64,000 nt of DNA from Shimia_B sp038527375 (GCA_038527375.1 JBCBFU010000002.1:1-64000), one strand, 5' to 3'. Positions 17,828 to 26,779 are shown, counted from the stretch's first letter. The notes: generated by a model not told the origin, from the letters alone. Translations and numbers: made by a program.

Positions 17828-18337
17828 TCAGCTTTCGCTGAGCGCGACCTTCATATCCTTGACTTCATAGATCACTTCGCCATCGGCTTCGACGATGCCG
17901 TCGGCCACGCCCATGGTCAGGCGCCGAGTCTGGATCGCCTTCGTGAAGTCGATCTTGTAGGTCAGCATCTTGCGGTCGGGGCGGACCATGCCCTTGAGCT
18001 TGACCTCGCCCACGCCCAAGGCATAGCCGCGCCCGGTCCAGCCGCGCCAGCCAAGGTTGAAACCGGTCAATTGCCACAAACCGTCGAGACCGAGGCAGCC
18101 CGGCATAATCGGGTTGCCGGGGAAGTGGCAATCAAAGAACCACAGGTCGGGCTTGATATCGAATTCGGCCAGGACGTGGCCCTTGCCGTGCGCACCGCCA
18201 TCGCCCGAGATGTCGGTAATGCGGTCCATCATCAACATGGGCGGTTCGGGCAGTTGCGCATTGCCGGGGCCAAAGAGCTCTCCACGGGCGCATTTCAGCA
18301 GATCATCGCGGTCAAAGGACGAAGGGAATTGGGACAT
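17828..18337 (-). CDS. fabA: 3-hydroxydecanoyl-ACP dehydratase/isomerase, FabA
   Basis: 169 residues from MSQFPSSF at 18337; an upstream extension to 18424 adds non-family sequence. The hot-dog fold carries His71 in DCHFPGNPIMPG and Asp85 in CLGLDGLWQL, the two catalytic residues. FabA dehydrates 3-hydroxydecanoyl-ACP and isomerises the product to the cis-3 form, opening the route to unsaturated fatty acids that FabB then elongates. The divergent irr gene starts 209 bp away; a fabA-irr arrangement is common in Rhodobacteraceae. Confidence 0.95.
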   Translation of the reverse strand: MSQFPSSFDRDDLLKCARGELFGPGNAQLPEPPMLMMDRITDISGDGGAHGKGHVLAEFDIKPDLWFFDCHFPGNPIMPGCLGLDGLWQLTGFNLGWRGWTGRGYALGVGEVKLKGMVRPDRKMLTYKIDFTKAIQTRRLTMGVADGIVEADGEVIYEVKDMKVALSES

Positions 18338-18546
18338 GCGGTTCCTTGCTGTGTCAGTGATGTGCCGCGTTGTGTAGATGCGCCGGACGCGCCCGGACCC
18401 CGCGGATTTTGGCGTCCCTAGCACCGCCGATTACGTCAAGGCAAGGATCGGGGCGTTTGGATAGGTGCGCCAAAGGGGGGACGAACAGGTCGGTGTTGCG
18501 GGGCGTTGCACGTGAATCCCATTGAAACTGGGCTTGGAACGCGCAT

Positions 18547-18996
18547 ATGACAGGGGACATGGAATTGACCGCCACATCCGACACGACACCCCGCCAGCGC
18601 GGGGAGGCATGGCTTGCCACGGCGGGCCTGCGCCCGACGCGTCAGCGCGCGACCCTGGCGACGCTGTTGGTGGGCGATGGCCAAGACCGCCATGTCACGG
18701 CCGAAAGCCTGCATGACGCCACGCGGACCGCGGGCGAGCAGGTGTCGCTTGCGACAGTCTACAACACGCTGCGCGCGTTCTGCGATGCTGGCCTGATGCG
18801 CGAGATCACAGTTGATGGGTCGAAAAGCTATTTCGACACCAACATGACCGATCACCCGCATTTCTATTGGGAAGACACGGCAACGCTGTCCGATGCACCG
18901 GCATCTGATCTGGTGATTAAAAGCCTGCCTGACGCACCCGAGGGCGCAGAGATTGCGACGGTCGACGTTGTGATCCGGCTGCGCCGCAAGGCCTGA
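18547..18996 (+). CDS. irr: Iron response regulator Irr (Fur family)
   Basis: 149 residues. The winged helix has AGLRPTRQRATLATLLV and VSLATVYNTLRAFCDAGLMREI, as in all Fur proteins. The dimer domain has DHPHFYWED in place of the usual Fur metal site, which is the Irr type in alphaproteobacteria. Irr senses haem and iron status and represses or activates iron genes. The ATG at 18547 has GGAA seven bases upstream; a second ATG at 18559 is possible. It is divergent from fabA. Confidence 0.85.
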   Translation: MTGDMELTATSDTTPRQRGEAWLATAGLRPTRQRATLATLLVGDGQDRHVTAESLHDATRTAGEQVSLATVYNTLRAFCDAGLMREITVDGSKSYFDTNMTDHPHFYWEDTATLSDAPASDLVIKSLPDAPEGAEIATVDVVIRLRRKA

Positions 18997-19022
18997 GGCC
19001 TGCTCTTTAAATCACGATTTCC

Positions 19023-19886
19023 TCAAAACCACTGGCCCGGTTCCATCAGGCCAAGGTTCATCAATTGCTCGGACTTCCATTCGAAGGGCACGGAGTTGTG
19101 CCAACGGAATGTGTCGATCGCATAGGTCGACCCCGGGTTGCGTTTGAGCGCCTTGGCCGTGCGGAAGGAACAGACCGCCGCAGTCAGGTTGTGATGCCAT
19201 GGGCAGGCATAGGTGTTATACTCCGCGTCGTTGAAGGTGTGATCCTCGGACAGGAGCAAGCCCTTCTTTGCCTTAAAGATCGACACCCGATCAATCCGGC
19301 GGCGGGGTTTGGGGACGTGTTCTTCGAACCGCCAGCGCAACCCGCCGAAGAAATCCATCTGCCTGTCGAGCGTGTTGTTCCAGCGATCCGTGCGCGCCAG
19401 CGCGTAATAGCCTGATCGGTCCATGAAGGCCCCGTCGAGGTCCACCGCATCGGGATGCCGGTGCAGGTCGCTGGCATAGAGGTCGATCACATAGGTCAGG
19501 ACGGTGTCGCGACGTTCCTCGACGTTGAAGGCGATCATTTCCGCGACGCTGCGGCTTTCGCAGAACGGGAACATCAGGAATTCCGCGTTATAGCAGTAGT
19601 GAATCCATTGCCCCGGCGCAGCGGCGATCACGGCGTTCACGGCGGAGGACATCGCGGCCTCAGCCGTTTTTGCCCATTTGATCCAGTGGATGTTCGGGTT
19701 GTCTTCTTCGGCGGCCTCGGGACCGCGGGCACTGAAGGCCAAAACGACGCGAAACCCGCTTGTCAGGCAGTGATCGAGCGTGCGGGCCACGGCCGCATCG
19801 TCTTCGATGAACACGATGGCAATCGGCCCTTTGGCGAGGGCCTGCGGTTCGGCGCGGATGAACTCGGCGACAGAGGCATGCAACAT
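19023..19886 (-). CDS. Glycosyltransferase-like protein of unknown specificity
   Basis: 287 residues. The N-terminal half looks like a Rossmann-type GT-A nucleotide-binding fold (PIAIVFIEDDAAVARTLDHCL; FRVVLAFS), with the acidic stretch VIDLYASDL near the middle. The C-terminal half is rich in Trp and His (ACPWHHNLTAA, DTFRWHNSVPFEWKSEQL). I recognise it only as the glycosyltransferase-2-like protein often seen next to miaB in roseobacters. Neither donor nor acceptor can be deduced. It is divergent from miaB and has no signal peptide. Confidence 0.65.
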   Translation of the reverse strand: MLHASVAEFIRAEPQALAKGPIAIVFIEDDAAVARTLDHCLTSGFRVVLAFSARGPEAAEEDNPNIHWIKWAKTAEAAMSSAVNAVIAAAPGQWIHYCYNAEFLMFPFCESRSVAEMIAFNVEERRDTVLTYVIDLYASDLHRHPDAVDLDGAFMDRSGYYALARTDRWNNTLDRQMDFFGGLRWRFEEHVPKPRRRIDRVSIFKAKKGLLLSEDHTFNDAEYNTYACPWHHNLTAAVCSFRTAKALKRNPGSTYAIDTFRWHNSVPFEWKSEQLMNLGLMEPGQWF

Positions 19887-20031
19887 CGGTAGGGTCCCTC
19901 AGAATGCGGTCGGGCGCGGTTGCGTTCGGGGCGGGTTGGTGTGCTTTGTCGCGCGAAGGTTGCGCGCATTGCAAGCCCCCGGCGGAACCCGTATCACGCG
20001 GGCCTGATCCGATGAGAGGAAGGGTGCCGCG

Positions 20032-21348
20032 ATGTCCGCGCCGAAAAAGCTGTTTATCAAGACCTATGGTTGCCAGATGAACGTCTATGACAGCGAGCGC
20101 ATGTCCGAAGTGATGGGTGCGGAAGGGTACGAGACGACGGCGACGCCGGACGACGCTGATATGATCCTTCTCAACACCTGCCACATCCGCGAGAAGGCGG
20201 CTGAGAAGGTCTATTCTGAACTGGGACGGTTCAAGGGGCTCAAGGACGCGAAACCCGATCTGAAGATCGGTGTGGCGGGCTGCGTGGCCCAGGCCGAGGG
20301 CGAAGAGATCATGCGGCGTCAGCCGCTCGTTGATCTGGTCGTCGGACCGCAGAGTTACCACCGCCTCCCTGCGATGGAGCAGGCGGTCGCGGCGGGCACC
20401 AAAGCACTCGATACCGATTTCCCGGAAGAGGACAAATTCGACCATCTGGCCAAACGGCCCAAGGCCAAACGTGGACCGACGGCGTTTTTGACGGTGCAGG
20501 AAGGCTGCGACAAGTTCTGCGCATTCTGCGTGGTTCCCTACACCCGCGGCGCAGAGGTCAGCCGCCCGTCCGAGCGCGTGTTGAATGAAGCACGCGATCT
20601 GGTCGACCGAGGTGTGCGTGAGATCACCCTGTTGGGGCAGAACGTGAATGCCTATAGCGGGCATCCCGGCGGGCTGGCGGGTCTGATCTGGGCGCTAAAC
20701 GAGATTGAGGGGCTGGCGCGTATCCGGTTCACCACCTCCCACCCCAACGACATGGACGCCGCGCTGATCGAGGCGCATGGAAGCTGCTCCAAGCTGATGC
20801 CTTACCTGCATTTGCCGGTGCAATCAGGGTCAGACCGGATCCTGAAAGCCATGAACCGCAAGCACACGGCGGCTGAGTATATCGAGATCATTGATCAGCT
20901 GCGCGCCGCGCGGCCGGATTTGCTGTTGTCGGGCGATTTCATCGTGGGCTTCCCCGGGGAGACAGAGCAGGATTTCGAGGACACGATGAACTTGGTGCGC
21001 CGTGTCGGCTATGGGCAGGCTTACAGCTTTGCCTATTCCGCACGGCCGGGGACACCTGCGGCGGAAAAGGACGGGGTTGACCCGGTCGTGGCCAAGGATC
21101 GTTTGCATCGCCTGCAGGCACTTTTGAGCGAGCAGCAGCGCGCGGCGCAGGACGCCATGGTCGGGCAGACCGTTGATGTCCTGTTCGAAAAGGACGGCCG
21201 GAATCAGGGGCAACTTGTTGGGAAATCAAGCCATCTGCACGCCGTCTACGTGGACAATCCGGGGCTGGCCATTGGCGACATTGCACACGTCGAGATTTTG
21301 GAAAGCAGCCCCAATTCGCTTCGTGGTCGCGTCATCGCCGCCGTGTAA
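20032..21348 (+). CDS. miaB: tRNA-2-methylthio-N6-dimethylallyladenosine synthase MiaB
   Basis: 438 residues in three domains. The N-terminal MTTase domain has Cys14, Cys50 and Cys84 for the auxiliary [4Fe-4S] cluster. The radical-SAM domain has Cys159, Cys163 and Cys166 (CDKFCAFC), and the TRAM domain is at the C-terminus (VDVLFEKDGR onward). MiaB adds a methylthio group to i6A37 of tRNAs reading UNN codons. A strong ribosome-binding site, GAGAGGAAGGG, precedes the ATG. All cluster Cys residues are intact. Confidence 0.96.
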   Translation: MSAPKKLFIKTYGCQMNVYDSERMSEVMGAEGYETTATPDDADMILLNTCHIREKAAEKVYSELGRFKGLKDAKPDLKIGVAGCVAQAEGEEIMRRQPLVDLVVGPQSYHRLPAMEQAVAAGTKALDTDFPEEDKFDHLAKRPKAKRGPTAFLTVQEGCDKFCAFCVVPYTRGAEVSRPSERVLNEARDLVDRGVREITLLGQNVNAYSGHPGGLAGLIWALNEIEGLARIRFTTSHPNDMDAALIEAHGSCSKLMPYLHLPVQSGSDRILKAMNRKHTAAEYIEIIDQLRAARPDLLLSGDFIVGFPGETEQDFEDTMNLVRRVGYGQAYSFAYSARPGTPAAEKDGVDPVVAKDRLHRLQALLSEQQRAAQDAMVGQTVDVLFEKDGRNQGQLVGKSSHLHAVYVDNPGLAIGDIAHVEILESSPNSLRGRVIAAV

Positions 21349-21597
21349 GGCCGCCGCGTAGGGCTGGTATAAGTCCTTACAAAATACACCAAATCTTGTT
21401 GCCTTTGGCATATGTCCCAGTCATTATGATGACAGCCCTAGGGACCATTTGGTGCGCGCATCCTGAATTTTGTCCAAAATGTGGCAATAAGCCTTCCAAT
21501 ATTACCAAGATTTGCTACGGTGGGCCAAATGCAGTGGCTCTGCAAAGACGAAGCACAATTCGCGGGCCAAAGGGATATAGGGCAAGAGGATAGCGAC

Positions 21598-22206
21598 GTG
21601 GTTACACAGTTCATCAAAGCGTTGGGTGCCACCGCCGGTGCCGCAGCAATCGCACTCATGACGGTTTCGACGGGCGCCCTTGCGCACCAGACCACTGGCG
21701 AGGCGTTTCCGCACACCCACGATGGCGGTCAGCAGCGCGTCATCCAAGGCGAGCGCTACATCCCGACCATCTGGGTCGACCCCGATGGGTGCGAACACTG
21801 GGTGATGGATGACGGCTGGGAAGGGTACATGACCCTCAAGGTCGACCGGAACGGCAAGCCGACCTGCCGCGGCGGGTCTGTGTGCGCGACGCTCTACGCC
21901 CACGGGATGTTCGAAAAGAACGGTGTCTGGCTGACCCACAAGGGCAAGCAGCACATCATGAGCTTTTTCCAAAGCCAACGCGCATCAAGCTACAAGATCA
22001 TCGGCCACACAGATGTCAGTGGTTCGGACCGGTCGAACATGAAGCTGTCGAAAGGCCGCGCCATGGCGGTTGCGCAGGTTGCGCAGAGCCAGGGCGCACG
22101 GATCGTGGGCGTTGACGGGTATGGCGGTCGCGCACCGCTGGGGCAGCCGGGCAACTGGAAGCACAACCCCAAGAACCACCGCGTCGAAATCATTTGCCTG
22201 CGCTGA
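21598..22206 (+). CDS. Secreted OmpA-family protein with a Cys-containing N-terminal domain
   Basis: 202 residues from a GTG start at 21598, chosen because AAGAGGA lies eight bases upstream and a signal peptide (residues 2-30, ending ALA) begins there. Residues 57-91 form a domain (WVDPDGCEHW, MDDGWEGYM, GKPTC) that recurs in the next gene. Residues about 105-200 are an OmpA/MotB peptidoglycan-binding domain (IIGHTDVSGSD, LSKGRAMAV, RVEIICLR). It probably sits in the periplasm or outer membrane, attached to peptidoglycan. The paired Cys residues (65 and 90) may form a disulfide. Confidence 0.8.
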   Translation: MVTQFIKALGATAGAAAIALMTVSTGALAHQTTGEAFPHTHDGGQQRVIQGERYIPTIWVDPDGCEHWVMDDGWEGYMTLKVDRNGKPTCRGGSVCATLYAHGMFEKNGVWLTHKGKQHIMSFFQSQRASSYKIIGHTDVSGSDRSNMKLSKGRAMAVAQVAQSQGARIVGVDGYGGRAPLGQPGNWKHNPKNHRVEIICLR

Positions 22207-22220
22207 GGGGAGCGAGAGAC

Positions 22221-22580
22221 ATGGGATACATTAAGACAAGTCTTGTGGCGCTGGGCGCCTGCGCTTTCCTCGCCGGTTGCGGCGGCGGCCCCGGTGCGGG
22301 TGGCGCGCTGTTCGGGATCGAACGCGACAACATGACCCCCGACAAGACGCGCGACCTTGGGCGTGACGAAAAGGATCTCAGCCAGCTTGTCGCCGGCATC
22401 TGGATCGACCCCAACGGTTGTGACCACTGGATCATCGACGACGGAATCGAGGGATACCTGTCCCAGCGCGTCGATCCCTATGGCAAGCCCGTCTGCACTG
22501 GCCACGGTGCCGAGACGATCGCATCGGGACCTTTCAAAGAAGGGTCTGAGGTCAACGGCGGGCCCAGCGAGCGGTTCTGA
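22221..22580 (+). CDS. Lipoprotein with the same domain as the preceding OmpA-like protein
   Basis: 119 residues. A lipobox, FLAGC, gives the lipidated Cys20, followed by Gly-rich sequence. Residues 59-94 repeat the neighbour's domain: WIDPNGCDHW, IDDGIEGYL, GKPVC, with the two Cys residues (67 and 92) at the same 25-residue spacing. It starts 14 bp after the neighbour's stop with a GGGGAGCGAG ribosome-binding site, so the pair is co-transcribed. A likely model is an envelope complex of a lipid-anchored and a peptidoglycan-anchored form. The function is unknown. Confidence 0.8.
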   Translation: MGYIKTSLVALGACAFLAGCGGGPGAGGALFGIERDNMTPDKTRDLGRDEKDLSQLVAGIWIDPNGCDHWIIDDGIEGYLSQRVDPYGKPVCTGHGAETIASGPFKEGSEVNGGPSERF

Positions 22581-22608
22581 AGCGCGCGGTGCAAATGCCT
22601 TACCAAAC

Positions 22609-22640
22609 AAGGTCGCAGTGGACACGCTGCGGCCTTTTTT
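22609..22640 (+). terminator. Intrinsic terminator after the OmpA-lipoprotein pair
   Basis: Stem AAGGTCGCAG (22609-22618) with CTGCGGCCTT (22627-22636), ten pairs including one G-T, then TTTTTT at 22635-22640. Confidence 0.85.
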
Positions 22641-22745
22641 CGTTTTTGACCTATGTATCTCCGGGTGGTGGCCACAGTTCGCTTGCACCTTGGTTTGCTG
22701 CTTGGCAGCATCAACGAAAGCGCTTCGACTCAAAGGAACATGTGA

Positions 22746-23765
22746 TTGGTTGACACTCCAACTCTGCCCGTGACCGGTACCGCTCCGATTGGCGAAACAC
22801 TGTTGGAGTTTCCGGACAATTTCCTGCTGATTGACCTGTGCGGAGAATATGATCGCAACCTCACCGATCTGGAAAACCGGATGGGCGTTCAGATCGTGCG
22901 GCGGGGCAATCAGCTTGTGATCTTGGGAGAGGATGCGAGCCGCGCTGCGGCGGCGGAGATCCTTGAATCGCTTTACCAGCGGCTGGAACAGGGCAAGAGC
23001 GTCGAATCCGGCGACATCGACCGAGAAGTGCGCATGGGATCATCCGAGAAGGGCACTGGCACCCGCCAGGGCGATCAGATGGAGCTCTTCAAGGGCGGCA
23101 AGGTCGAGATCAAGACCCGCAAGAAGCTGGTCGAGCCGCGCACCGATGCCCAAAAGGCCTATGTCCAGAGCCTGTTCAAGAACGAGCTGGCCTTTGGCAT
23201 CGGGCCGGCCGGCACGGGTAAGACCTATCTGGCGGTGGCCGTTGGCGTGAACATGTTCATCGGCGGTCATGTGGACCGGATCATACTGTCGCGTCCAGCC
23301 GTCGAGGCGGGCGAAAAGCTGGGCTATCTGCCCGGCGACATGAAGGACAAGGTCGATCCCTACATGCAGCCTCTTTATGACGCGCTGAACGACTTTTTGC
23401 CGTCGAAACAGGTTCAAAAGTTGATCGAGGAAAAGAAGATCGAGATCGCGCCCTTGGCCTTTATGCGCGGGCGGACGCTGGCCAATGCCTTTGTCGTTCT
23501 GGATGAGGCACAGAACGCCACAAGCATGCAGATGAAGATGTTCCTGACGCGACTGGGCGAGGGGTCTCGAATGGTCATCACCGGTGACCGCAGTCAGGTC
23601 GATCTGCCCCGTGGGGTGATGTCCGGCTTGCGCGATGCGGAACGTCTGTTGGGGAATATTCCCAAGATCAGCTTCAACTACTTCTCGTCCAAGGACGTTG
23701 TGCGACACCCGCTGGTCGCGGCCATCATCGAAGCCTACGACGCCGACGACCCCGCGAAGGGATGA
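22746..23765 (+). CDS. PhoH-like ATPase
   Basis: 339 residues. An N-terminal KH-like region (residues 20-85) is followed by the P-loop GPAGTGKT (153-160), RPAVEAGEKLGYLPGD, the Walker B VVLDEAQN and TGDRSQVD. PhoH proteins are RNA-linked ATPases, and neighbouring ybeY supports a role in RNA or ribosome quality control. The start is TTG at 22746: AAAGGAA lies about six bases upstream and no in-frame ATG is available before conserved sequence. The stop overlaps the ybeY ATG by 4 bp. Confidence 0.93.
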   Translation: MVDTPTLPVTGTAPIGETLLEFPDNFLLIDLCGEYDRNLTDLENRMGVQIVRRGNQLVILGEDASRAAAAEILESLYQRLEQGKSVESGDIDREVRMGSSEKGTGTRQGDQMELFKGGKVEIKTRKKLVEPRTDAQKAYVQSLFKNELAFGIGPAGTGKTYLAVAVGVNMFIGGHVDRIILSRPAVEAGEKLGYLPGDMKDKVDPYMQPLYDALNDFLPSKQVQKLIEEKKIEIAPLAFMRGRTLANAFVVLDEAQNATSMQMKMFLTRLGEGSRMVITGDRSQVDLPRGVMSGLRDAERLLGNIPKISFNYFSSKDVVRHPLVAAIIEAYDADDPAKG

Positions 23766-24238
23766 TTGTCGACGTCCTTATCGAAGACGACCGATGGGAG
23801 GGGCTGGATGCGCTGTCCAATCGGGCGGCAGAGGCTGTGGCCGCGCGGTTCAACCTTGCGGGCGAAATGGCCGTATTGGGCTGCGATGACACGCGTATTG
23901 CGCAGCTCAACGGTGACTTCCGTCAAAAGCCCACGCCCACGAACGTCTTGTCATGGCCGTCCGAGGACCGCGCCCCCGCTGTGGCCGGCGGGACGCCCGA
24001 TGCGCCCACGGATGAGAGCCTCGGTGACATCGCAATTGCCTATGAGACCTGCCTGCGCGAGGCCACCGAGCAGGGCAAGGCGTTTGACGATCATGTCCTT
24101 CACCTATTGATCCACGGGATGCTGCACCTTTTGGGCTATGACCATGAACGTGACGCCGATGCCACGGTCATGGAGGGTCTAGAAGTCGAAATCCTTGGCA
24201 ATTTGGGGATTGGTGACCCATATTCAGGGTCACATTAA
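23762..24238 (+). CDS. ybeY: Endoribonuclease YbeY (16S rRNA maturation)
   Basis: 158 residues. The metal-binding motif HGMLHLLGYDH supplies His118, His122 and His128, with the preceding TPTNVLSWP and SLGDIAIAYE blocks. YbeY is a single-strand-specific metallo-RNase in 16S rRNA 3' end processing and 70S quality control. It is translationally coupled to phoH (ATGA, 23762-23765) in the conserved order phoH-ybeY-corC-lnt. Confidence 0.95.
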   Translation: MIVDVLIEDDRWEGLDALSNRAAEAVAARFNLAGEMAVLGCDDTRIAQLNGDFRQKPTPTNVLSWPSEDRAPAVAGGTPDAPTDESLGDIAIAYETCLREATEQGKAFDDHVLHLLIHGMLHLLGYDHERDADATVMEGLEVEILGNLGIGDPYSGSH

Positions 24239-24284
24239 CGCGCCGGAGTCCTCCGGCTGACCATTAGACGGACCACAGGAGATC

Positions 24285-25223
24285 ATGGGCGACACTCCCG
24301 AGGGATCGTCCACCGCAGCGCAGCGCGCGCAGGTGGAGACACCCGAACCCCCGCAGGCCGCATCGTCAGGTGCCGCCGACATCGACACGACTGACGCGAC
24401 CCCGGGCTTTTTCGGCAGGATCGTTCAGGCGCTGACCCCGACAGACCCCGATCCCGAACCCGAGGAACAGGAGACCACCCGCGCGACGGCCATGCCGCCG
24501 GGCATGGTCAATCTGCGCCGGATGCGTGTCGAAGACGTCATGTTGCCAAAGGCCGACGTCATCGCCGTGCCGGACACCATCACGCAGGCGGAATTGGTCG
24601 ACGTGTTCCGCGAACACAAATTGACCCGCCTTCCGGTGTTCGCCGGAACGCTCGATACACCGCTTGGGTTTGTTCACCTCAAGGATTTCGTCTTGGCGCA
24701 CGGTTTCAATGGTTCCGGCGAGGCGGATTTTTCGATCGCGCCCTTGGTGCGCCCGCTTCTCTACGTGCCGCCATCGATGCCGCTGGGCGTGCTGCTGACC
24801 AAGATGCAGGCCGATCGCGTGCACATAGCACTGGTGATCGACGAATATGGCGGTGCAGACGGTCTGCTGACGATCGAGGACGTGATCGAACAGGTCATCG
24901 GCGAGATCGAGGATGAGCACGACACCGTCGAAGGCCGCTATTGGTCCGAGGAGAAGCCGGGTTGTTATCTGGCCCAGGCCAAGACCCCGCTTGACGAATT
25001 CGAGGCCGAGATCGGGTTTGATCTGACCGCCCATGACGAGATCGACGAGGAAGACATCGAAACGCTGGGCGGGTTGGTGTTCATGCTGTCGGGTCGCGTA
25101 CCTGTGCGGGGCGAAGTCGTGCCGCACCCTGCCGGCCCAGAGTTCGAGATCGTCGATGCCGATCCGCGCCGCATCAAACGGCTGAGGGTCCACGTTCCCG
25201 CCCATGCGCGCACCGCTGGCTGA
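24285..25223 (+). CDS. Hemolysin C/CorC family protein with CBS domains
   Basis: 312 residues. A variable acidic N-terminus (1-70) is followed by a CBS pair (VEDVMLPKADVIAVPDT; RPLLYVPPSMPLGVLLTKM; HIALVIDEYGGADGLLTIEDV) and a C-terminal transporter-associated domain (FDLTAHDEIDEEDIETLGG). CorC-type proteins are tied to Mg/Co efflux or membrane homeostasis. It has no membrane helices and is cytoplasmic. It overlaps lnt by 20 bp and belongs to the phoH-lnt operon. Confidence 0.92.
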   Translation: MGDTPEGSSTAAQRAQVETPEPPQAASSGAADIDTTDATPGFFGRIVQALTPTDPDPEPEEQETTRATAMPPGMVNLRRMRVEDVMLPKADVIAVPDTITQAELVDVFREHKLTRLPVFAGTLDTPLGFVHLKDFVLAHGFNGSGEADFSIAPLVRPLLYVPPSMPLGVLLTKMQADRVHIALVIDEYGGADGLLTIEDVIEQVIGEIEDEHDTVEGRYWSEEKPGCYLAQAKTPLDEFEAEIGFDLTAHDEIDEEDIETLGGLVFMLSGRVPVRGEVVPHPAGPEFEIVDADPRRIKRLRVHVPAHARTAG

Positions 25224-26691
25224 CCTTTCCACACGTCTGGCCGGGCTCTCTGGGCGCAATCGGGCGCTTGCCTATGGCGTGTTGGGGGCGTTTGGCGGGC
25301 TTGGCCACGCACCTGTTGCGATTCCGGCATTTACGGTTCTGGCGCTTGTCATGGTGTTTGCCACTCGGCCGTGGCTCTTGCCGCGAAAGGCGGCTGCTTG
25401 GGCAGGCTGGGCCTTTGGTGCGGGCTATTTCGCAGTCACGCTCCATTGGATTGTAGAGCCGTTCCTTGTGGATGTTTGGCGCCACGGCTGGATGGCGCCC
25501 TTTGCGCTCGTGTTGATGTGCGGCGGTCTGGCGCTCTTTTGGGCGGCGGCCTTTGGCGTTGCGGGGTGGCGGCGGTCGGGTCTTGCGCTGGTGGCGGCGT
25601 GGGCCGTGGCGGAGTTTGCCCGCGCCAACGTGTTCACCGGGTTCCCGTGGGGCATGATGGTGACGACGGGCGTCGAGGTCTGGCTCTATCAGGGTGCGGC
25701 GTGGCTCGGGCCGCATGGATTGACGCTCGTCCTGTTTCTGGCGGCGCTTGCCACCGTGTCGGGCCCTCAGTCCGTGCGCTGGGTGGCCGCAGGCGCGCTG
25801 GCGGGTACGGCCATCGCGCCTGTGTCACCCGCCGAAGCGCCCCCTGATGACGCGGCGGTCGTGCGTGTGGTTCAACCCAATGCCCGCCAAGACCTCAAAT
25901 GGGACCCCGACATGATCCCGGTCTTTCTGGAGCGCAAGATGCAGGCCAGCGCTGCTGCGCCGCCCGCCGACTTGGTGATCTGGCCCGAGGTCGCCTTGCC
26001 CATGTGGCTGCGCGAAGGAGGGGACATCCTGTCAGAGGCCGCCGCGAGGTCCGGCGGCGCGGACCTCCTGATCGGGGCGCAGCGATGGCGCAATGGCGAT
26101 GTCCTCAACACCTTGGCCCATGTCGGGCCCACGGGTGACGTGATGGCGCTCTATGACAAGCACCACCTTGTACCGTTTGGCGAATACATGCCCGGAGCCT
26201 GGCTTTTTGACCGGTTCGCAATCTTCGGCCTCGCGGCCAATCAACTTGCGGGGTTCACGCCAGGACCCGGTGCGGCGGTGATCGACATCCCCGGACTTGG
26301 ACCGGTGCAGCCCCTGATTTGCTACGAAAGCATCTTTGCCCACGAGGTTGGTCGCGGTGTGACCCGTCCGCGTTTGATCGCCGTGGTCACCAACGACGCA
26401 TGGTTCGGGCAGGTGGGCGGCCCCGCGCAGCATCTGGCGCAGGCACAGGCGCGCGCCATTGAGCAGGGTGTGCCGGTCGCGCGGTCGGCCAATACCGGAA
26501 TTTCGGCCATTATCGATGCGCGCGGGCAGATCATCGCGTCCCTTCCGCTGGGGGTTGATGGATATGCGGATGCGTCTTTGCCCGCGGCCCGCACCGCCAC
26601 GCCTTACGCGCGTTGGGGTGACTGGCTGTTCCTTGGTCTTCTGACATTTGTGGTTTTGCTGCACCTATTGGGCCGCCGGGTCCGAAGCTGA
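25204..26691 (+). CDS. lnt: Apolipoprotein N-acyltransferase Lnt
   Basis: 495 residues. Six or so N-terminal helices are followed by a nitrilase-like periplasmic domain with the triad Glu262 (WPEVALP), Lys319 (YDKHHLVPFGEY) and Cys373 (ICYESIF), and a last helix near the C-terminus. Lnt adds the third acyl chain to lipoproteins in the inner membrane. It is the last gene of the phoH-ybeY-corC-lnt group; the overlap with corC suggests coupling. Confidence 0.95.
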   Translation: MRAPLADLSTRLAGLSGRNRALAYGVLGAFGGLGHAPVAIPAFTVLALVMVFATRPWLLPRKAAAWAGWAFGAGYFAVTLHWIVEPFLVDVWRHGWMAPFALVLMCGGLALFWAAAFGVAGWRRSGLALVAAWAVAEFARANVFTGFPWGMMVTTGVEVWLYQGAAWLGPHGLTLVLFLAALATVSGPQSVRWVAAGALAGTAIAPVSPAEAPPDDAAVVRVVQPNARQDLKWDPDMIPVFLERKMQASAAAPPADLVIWPEVALPMWLREGGDILSEAAARSGGADLLIGAQRWRNGDVLNTLAHVGPTGDVMALYDKHHLVPFGEYMPGAWLFDRFAIFGLAANQLAGFTPGPGAAVIDIPGLGPVQPLICYESIFAHEVGRGVTRPRLIAVVTNDAWFGQVGGPAQHLAQAQARAIEQGVPVARSANTGISAIIDARGQIIASLPLGVDGYADASLPAARTATPYARWGDWLFLGLLTFVVLLHLLGRRVRS

Positions 26692-26728
26692 TTGACCCCT
26701 CCCGTTTGCGCCCTTAGGCAAGGACGGC

Positions 26729-26776
26729 CTGTCACAACGGCTTCCTGGCGTGGCAGCATGACTTTAATGGAGCACC
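26729..26776 (+). ncRNA. SAM/SAH riboswitch in the metK leader
   Basis: GTCAC (26731-26735) can pair with GTGGC (26750-26754), closing a loop with the conserved AACGGCTTCCTGGC. Downstream, ATGGAGCA (26767-26774) includes the metK Shine-Dalgarno sequence and can pair with GCTTCC to form the pseudoknot. Order, spacing and position just upstream of metK match the SAM/SAH class of Rhodobacterales. Ligand binding would hide the ribosome-binding site and reduce MetK translation. Confidence 0.88.
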
Positions 26777-26779
26777 TCA

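Noticed and set aside
21344..21381. TGTAAGG/CCTTACA inverted repeat after miaB as a terminator
   Set aside because: The arms are seven bases with a 24-nt loop and no T-tract follows, so it is not convincing.
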